Assembly (NCBI GenBank): GCA_018873225.1
Contig: JAEILZ010000005.1
Span: forward strand, 1,116,001-1,180,000
Direction: 5' to 3'
Origin: [Phialemoniopsis] sp. UDSM-2020
Lineage: Eukaryota > Ascomycota > Sordariomycetes > Thyridiales > Thyridiaceae
DNA: 64,000 nucleotides
The notes under the pieces are model-generated. The model was not told the DNA's origin. It ran no database searches and saw only the letters and a program-made list of their open reading frames with translations. Below are positions 59,280 through 64,000 of the stretch, in pieces (positions within the stretch are counted from its first letter, which is position 1; each line of letters starts with the position of its first letter). The translations under genes were made by a program, and so were the position numbers.

Positions 59280-60866
59280 ATGGCTCCCAACACTGCCAGT
59301 AACGCATTCAACGAAGCCAAAGCTGTAAGGCGGACGAGTACTCTCGAAATTTATGATCCAGCCGCTGAGGAAAGTGGTTCCGAGTTTCTCGATATGACAG
59401 AAGAGGAGGAGTCGCGGATGCTGCGGAAGTTCGACCTGCACATCTTCCCAGTTGTCATGGCTTTGTACATCCTGTCGTTTCTCGACAGAGTCAATATCGG
59501 TATGTCTTGAAACCTACGTTGCTTGAATACACGCAAGACCCAAGCTGACAATGCCCCTCCAGGCAATGCCCGCCTCTTCCGCATGGAAGCCGACCTGGGC
59601 CTCAAGGGCAACGACTTCCAGCTCTGCGTCAGCGTGCTCTTCATCACCTACGTCGCCTTCGAGATCCCCGCCACCATCAGCCTCAAGATCATCCAGCCCC
59701 GGCGCTTCATCCCCCTCGTCGCCGTCGCCTGGGGCACCGTCGCCCTGTGCACGGGCTTCGCCCAGAATAAGGCCCAGCTGCTCGCCCTACGCCTGCTCCT
59801 CGGCGCCTGCGAGGCGGGTTACTTCCCCTCCGTATGTCTGTACCTGACCTTCTTCTACCGCCGGCGCGAGCTCGCCCGCCGCACGTTCTACCTTTTCGCC
59901 GCGTCGGCCATCGCCGGCTCGTGCGGCGGCATCATCGCCTTCGGCGTGGGCCACATGGAGGGCGTGGCGGGGCTCGACGCCTGGCGCTGGCTCATGATCA
60001 TCGAGGGCGCGCCGACGGTCATCATCGGCGTCCTGTCGTACTTTATCCTCGCCAACGACCCCCTCGAGGCGTCTTACCTCACGGAGCGCGAGAAGGGCTT
60101 CGTCGCCGTGCGCCGCAAGCTCGACGGCACGGCGCTCGGGATGGACGGCGGCAGCGGGCGCGTCGACTGGCAGCAGTGCCGCGAGGCGTGGCGCGACTGG
60201 AAGGTGTGGGCGCTGGCATTCGGCGAGATGGGCGTGCTGGTCATGCTCTACAGCTACAGCATCTTCCTGCCGACCATCATCAACGCGCTCGGCTACGACG
60301 GCATCAACACGCAGCTCCTGACGATCCCGTGCTACGCGCTCGGCGCGCTCGTGTACCTGGTCGTCGCACACGTGTCGGATCGGACCGGGTTACGCGGTCC
60401 GTTCGTCGTGGCCGGGTGTATGACGGCGTGCACGGGGTACGCGGTGCTCTTGGGCACGGGCCGGACGGCGTCCAGCGCTGCGGCGCAGTACGCCGGTTGC
60501 GTGGTCGTGGCGGCGGGCTTGTACGTGGCGGTCGGGCTGCCGGTGGCCTGGATCGCTAACAATCTGCCCAGTCATTACAAGCGGGCGGCGGGCCAGGGCA
60601 CGTTGCTGGCGATGGGCAACTGCGCGGGCGTGTTTGCCCCCTTCATCTACCGCACGCAAGACAAGCCCAGCTACATCCTCGGCCACAGCGCGACGCTGGG
60701 CTTTGTGTTTTGCGCGGGCTGCTTGTTCGGTTTCACTTCCCTCATGTTACGGCGGGAGAATAAGAAGAGGGATCGTGGTGAGCGGGATCATGTGCTCGAG
60801 GGCAAGACGGCGGACGAGATTATGAGGCTTGGGGACAAGCACCCCGAGTACAGGTATATGTACTGA
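59280..60866 (+). CDS. MFS anion:cation symporter, DAL5 (allantoate permease) family
   Basis: Importer of small organic anions such as allantoate, vitamins or dipeptides. Exons 59280-59499 and 59563-60866 give 507 aa with about twelve membrane segments. Signatures are MLRKFDLHIFPVVMALYILSF (in two parts), FLDRVNIGNARL across the intron, ACEAGYFPSVCLYLTFFYRRRELARR-type loop, GWRW-like DAWRWLMIIEGAP and GQGTLLAMGNCAGVFAPFIY. The acidic N-terminus and C-terminal HPEYRYMY are common in the family. Exon 2 is very GC-rich, unlike exon 1, and generates several mirror frames. Exact substrate unknown. Confidence 0.92.
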
Positions 60867-61538
60867 TCTCACGAGAAGCAGTTCCACTGAGTTGAGTTTG
60901 TCAAAGAGCAGAATTTGCTCTTGTACATTAGCCCTTCAGCGTGAATGATACACAAAAAGTTCGGCCCTCAATTGTGTGCTTACATGTCATCTCACAGGTG
61001 AAGAGTAGAAGTCCAGCACGCACCACGATCCGCTTTAACAGTGATAACCGCCGGCAAATACGGCTCTCAAGCACCCAGATCCACTTCCCAGGCGGGAGAT
61101 CAGTGGATCTCTTGGCCTTGTTTAGCGAGGCCGTTGGGACCTCTCTTGACCTCTCAAAGAGCGCTGACTCGGCAGCCGAGCCGCCGTAGTGGCTGCGGCT
61201 TTTTCACCAGCGACGTAATGCCATGCCGCAAAAACCCCTGACAAAGACTGAATTTTTCAATCTCTGACGGCGGGGTCTAGCGTGTCCCTCCATTGCTGGA
61301 CGGCTGCTTGATGCCCCGCCATTCCGGGCGCCGGCGCTGGTGTTGCAATCTCTGGGAAGCGGGACAAGACGACGATCTCGAATTTCTCAGAGCTGGCGTT
61401 TTGTTTTATTCACTCACTCACTCATTCACCTACTCGCTCGTTCAATCATACTGGCGAACAGCACATTATTCCACTGAGCTAGGACAAAATCTGTAAAGCA
61501 GAAATAATACCGAAACATCACAGAGGACGCCTTTCAAG
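60867..61538. other. Intergenic with a short microsatellite
   Basis: About 670 bases, with an imperfect (CACT)n run at roughly 61411-61436 in the presumed leader of the phosphatase gene. No gene is supported. Confidence 0.5.
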
Positions 61539-62315
61539 ATGGGATCCGCACCAACCGACCTGCCGGCCCTGGCGACCAACCCAAAATTCATCTTCTTCAC
61601 CGACTTTGACGGCACCATCACGCTGCAGGACAGCAACGACTACATGACCGACAACTTGGGCTACGGCCCGGAGCTGCGCAAGAAGGGCAACAAGGACGTC
61701 CTCACCGGCGAGCGCGACTTCCGCTCGTCGTTCCAGGAGATGCTCGACTCGGTGCCGACGCCCTTCAACGAGTGCGTCGAGACGCTGCTCGCCAACATCA
61801 AGCTCGACCCCGGGTTCAAGCAGTTCTTCGACTGGTCGCGCGCCGCCAACGTCCCCATCGTCGTGCTGAGCGGCGGCATGACGCCCATCATCCGCGCCCT
61901 GCTCGCCCACCTCGTCGGCGACGACTGCGTCGACCACATCCAGATCGTGAGCAACGACGTCGCGCCCCGGGAGGCGGGCAAGACCATCAACGAGACCGGC
62001 GGCTGGAAGATTGTCTTCCACGACGACAGCGGCTTCGGGCACGACAAGTCCATCGAGATCCGCAAGTACTCCCAGCTGCCCAAGGAGCAGCGCCCCACGC
62101 TCTTCTACGCCGGCGACGGCGTCTCTGACCTGTCGGCCGCCCGCGAGACGGACCTCATGTTCGCCAAGGAGGGCCGCGACCTGGTCACCTACTGCAAGAA
62201 CGAGAAGATCCCTTACGAGGAGTTCTCCGACTTTACCAGCATCCTCGCCACGGTCAAGTCCATCGTCGAGGGCAAGACGACCATCGAGGAGGCTGCCAAG
62301 CGTGCCCAGCAATGA
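61539..62315 (+). CDS. HAD phosphatase, PYP1-like polyol phosphatase
   Basis: Haloacid dehalogenase-superfamily phosphatase, 258 aa in one exon. HAD motif I is FFTDFDGTITLQDSNDY with the nucleophile Asp; motif II is IVVLSGGMTPII; motif IV is LFYAGDGVSDLSAARETDL. The course fits yeast Pyp1 (YNL010W), a phosphatase for sugar-alcohol phosphates, including the QDSNDYMTDNLGYG and DLVTYCKNEKIPYEEF blocks. It thus probably removes phosphate from polyol phosphates in the cytosol. Third positions are nearly all C or G. No sign of unusual origin. Confidence 0.92.
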   Translation: MGSAPTDLPALATNPKFIFFTDFDGTITLQDSNDYMTDNLGYGPELRKKGNKDVLTGERDFRSSFQEMLDSVPTPFNECVETLLANIKLDPGFKQFFDWSRAANVPIVVLSGGMTPIIRALLAHLVGDDCVDHIQIVSNDVAPREAGKTINETGGWKIVFHDDSGFGHDKSIEIRKYSQLPKEQRPTLFYAGDGVSDLSAARETDLMFAKEGRDLVTYCKNEKIPYEEFSDFTSILATVKSIVEGKTTIEEAAKRAQQ

Positions 62316-63493
62316 AAGCGCTTCGGGTCTGCACACGCTGGCATTTTAGACTTTGTCATTTAGATCTCCATAGACTTATAGATTTGATAACCTTATTACC
62401 ACGGTATCAGCACTGTATGTATCTCTTGACTTGGACTATGAACACGCCAGTAAGACTTTAGTCCAAACTGTGACCAAGTTATGTGACTTGCGAACCATTG
62501 GTCCGGATTCCCATTGTGCAAGAAAGTCAGAAGAATGTTGAGCGATGCTCTGTGAGTACTTGCTTGGTAGGTACCGAAGAAGCGAGGATGACCAAGCTGG
62601 GAGTATACTGCCGAGACAAGTGCTATAAGGAGTCATTTTTTCACACCCCCGACACATGGACATCTTGCAAGGTACAGCGTGGGAGTATGTCATCACAAGC
62701 TGCTCAAGATGACGTAGGAATCTACTAAGGTTTTGGAGTGAACCAAAGTAGGTGCGTCCGTCTGATCCAAGGGTTCAATCTGGAGAAAAGCAAAAAGAAA
62801 GAGGGCATCCTCTATTTTAAGATCTAAACGCGTGGGTGGTCAGCTCATTACGAAGGGGCAACATTGTGTGAGGATGTACGAGATTTGCAAGAAGTAATGG
62901 AAAAGAAAGCCAATATTTTTCCTTCAGACTGGAATCGAAACATCGTCGGGGTGCGGTAATGGGGGTTAGGAAATAGATATTCTTAATGGAGGGAAACCCG
63001 ACTGCACTACAGCGTTGGGTAGAAGCAAGCCCTTGGGAAAGGATTCATAGCCACCATGCACCAGACCTTGAAGACACAAGGAAGGGGGAAAGGGGCTACC
63101 AAGAGGATCCGGGGAAGGTACTCGGAGTGCCGCAGAAGTATTCCTGTGGAAGGACCTCAAGGACTAATAAGCTAATGCGGCACGTTCAGTAAATCACACA
63201 TACCAGCAACTTCCCCAGGAGTTGTCCAATGTCCTCTCCTTGGAGCACGCCTTCCTTACTTGTGGTGTCTAATGCCTATGCTTGACAACACACTTCACTC
63301 TGCAATACCACCCCTACTAACTGACCATCCTTTGATTCAATACTGGTCGTTCTTGGAACCTATTTTGATCAATGTAACAAGGCCGCTCATTCGACTACAA
63401 CAACTTCAGAAAATCAGATCTCACGATTCTGTACATGTGCTGCTCTACCGTACGCCGTTGCTGCAGAGGGTGGTAAAGAAACCGCACCCACGC
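62316..63493. other. Intergenic, convergent 3' flanks
   Basis: About 1.2 kb between two convergent stops. The frames here are short and cysteine or low-complexity content is not family-like. I see no gene. Confidence 0.5.
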
Positions 63494-64000
63494 TCAATCC
63501 TCTCTTCTAGTAAATGAGCAGAAGAACGGACCAGCCTTCAGAATGAGCGCATTCCGGGCTTCACTCTTGATCTTGACACCGTCTTCTCCAGGCGCAAACG
63601 CCAGGTCGTAGTGCCATATCGTGTTTGCGAGCACAATCCTCAGCACAAGCTGCGCCAGCCGCTTCCCTACGCACCCGAGAGGGCCTGTATCGACAACGCG
63701 TCAGTATCGTCTGATGTACTCGGAGATCTCCCTCGCAACTCTTTACATACCGAGCAAGAAGGGGTGGAAGGCCTGCTTCTCAATGACGAGATCCGGGCGG
63801 GTCGTCCATCGCTCAGGAATGAACTCGTTTGGCTGCTTGAAGTACTTGTCACCTACACCCAGTCCTCGTTAGCAATGCGCTGTGGCAAAGTGAAGATCTT
63901 CAGCTTACTGCGATGCATGGCGTCGGCGTTGACAAAGCATATGGTTCCCTCGGGGATGAACTGGCCGTCGACTGTGGTACCGCCGGGGCCGACGGTTCTG
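63494..64000 (-). CDS. Cytochrome P450, C-terminal part, cut by window edge
   Basis: Haem monooxygenase; only the last three exons are present: 64000-63909 (partial), 63852-63751 and 63685-63494. The PERF-type block reads FIPERWTTRPDL, and the haem-binding loop is FHPFLLGPLGCVGKRLA with the Cys ligand, recovered by splicing G|GC across the last intron. The preceding TVDGQFIPEGTICFVNADAMHRS and the closing LAFAPGEDGVKIK are typical of fungal class-II P450s (CYP3A-like fungal clans). N-terminal anchor, I-helix and ExxR lie beyond the window. Substrate unknown. Confidence 0.92.

Noticed and set aside
59787..60371. Long minus-strand and alternative-frame ORFs over the DAL5-type transporter
   Set aside because: Charged, repetitive composition caused by extreme GC at third positions of the real gene.
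61518..62336. 272-codon minus-strand frame over the PYP1-like phosphatase
   Set aside because: Exact mirror of the phosphatase exon with Leu/Val/Asp/Gly-rich antisense composition.
62483..62728. Possible small cysteine-containing protein
   Set aside because: No signal peptide, no promoter or splice support, and composition like surrounding intergenic DNA.
62770..62790. GGTTCAA string resembling a tRNA B box
   Set aside because: No A box, acceptor stem or anticodon arm can be drawn around it.

Overview
This window is nuclear DNA from a filamentous ascomycete fungus, most likely a Sordariomycete-type genome; that is inference, since no marker gene is present. The evidence is short GT-AG introns (about 50-140 nt) with CTRAY branch points, Zn2Cys6 and HET-domain genes, a peroxisomal D-amino-acid oxidase, small secreted cysteine-rich proteins, and GC-rich third codon positions in housekeeping genes. 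I support 33 protein-coding genes, the last one cut by the window edge. I saw no rRNA, tRNA, transposon or CRISPR.

Layout. (1) 1-15 kb is largely core: a SUN-domain nuclear-envelope protein, UDP-glucose 4-epimerase, a zeta-crystallin-type quinone reductase, D-amino-acid oxidase, the ALG3 mannosyltransferase, an EIF1AD-like RNA-binding protein, a cysteine-rich protein with a hydrophobic tail, and an NmrA/isoflavone-reductase-like protein. (2) 15.7-36.8 kb is an accessory sugar-acid catabolic neighbourhood built from divergent pairs: aldo-keto reductase / L-rhamnonate dehydratase; D-2-hydroxyacid dehydrogenase / phytanoyl-CoA-type dioxygenase; sugar transporter / type I sulfatase; FMN 2-hydroxyacid oxidase / second sugar transporter. 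Two Zn2Cys6 regulators and one HET gene lie among them. (3) 37-50 kb holds an HD-domain protein, a ToxD-like reductase, a polyol dehydrogenase divergent from a P-loop kinase, two more Zn2Cys6 regulators and a divergent pair of short-chain dehydrogenases. (4) 50-64 kb holds an UNC93-like membrane protein, a secreted kinase-fold protein, a small secreted cysteine-rich protein, a DUF1993 protein with a cluster of PacC-like sites, a second HET gene, a DAL5-type transporter, a PYP1-like polyol phosphatase and the 3' end of a cytochrome P450.

How the genes may work together (inference). The 15.7-36.8 kb block could import and degrade a deoxy-sugar such as L-rhamnose, possibly sulfated: two transporters, a cytosolic sulfatase, two sugar/hydroxyacid dehydrogenases, the dehydratase that commits L-rhamnonate to the aldolase route, and an FMN oxidase that could turn the resulting L-lactate into pyruvate. 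Three of its divergent promoters carry the same 14-base element (two exact copies and one 12/14 copy), and a fourth has three copies of a related core. That is the most interesting signal I found. The rhamnose dehydrogenase, lactonase and aldolase expected for a full pathway are not in the window.

Splice junctions were set by hand from reading frame, splice consensus and family conservation, so individual junctions may be off. Chance estimates assume equal base composition.
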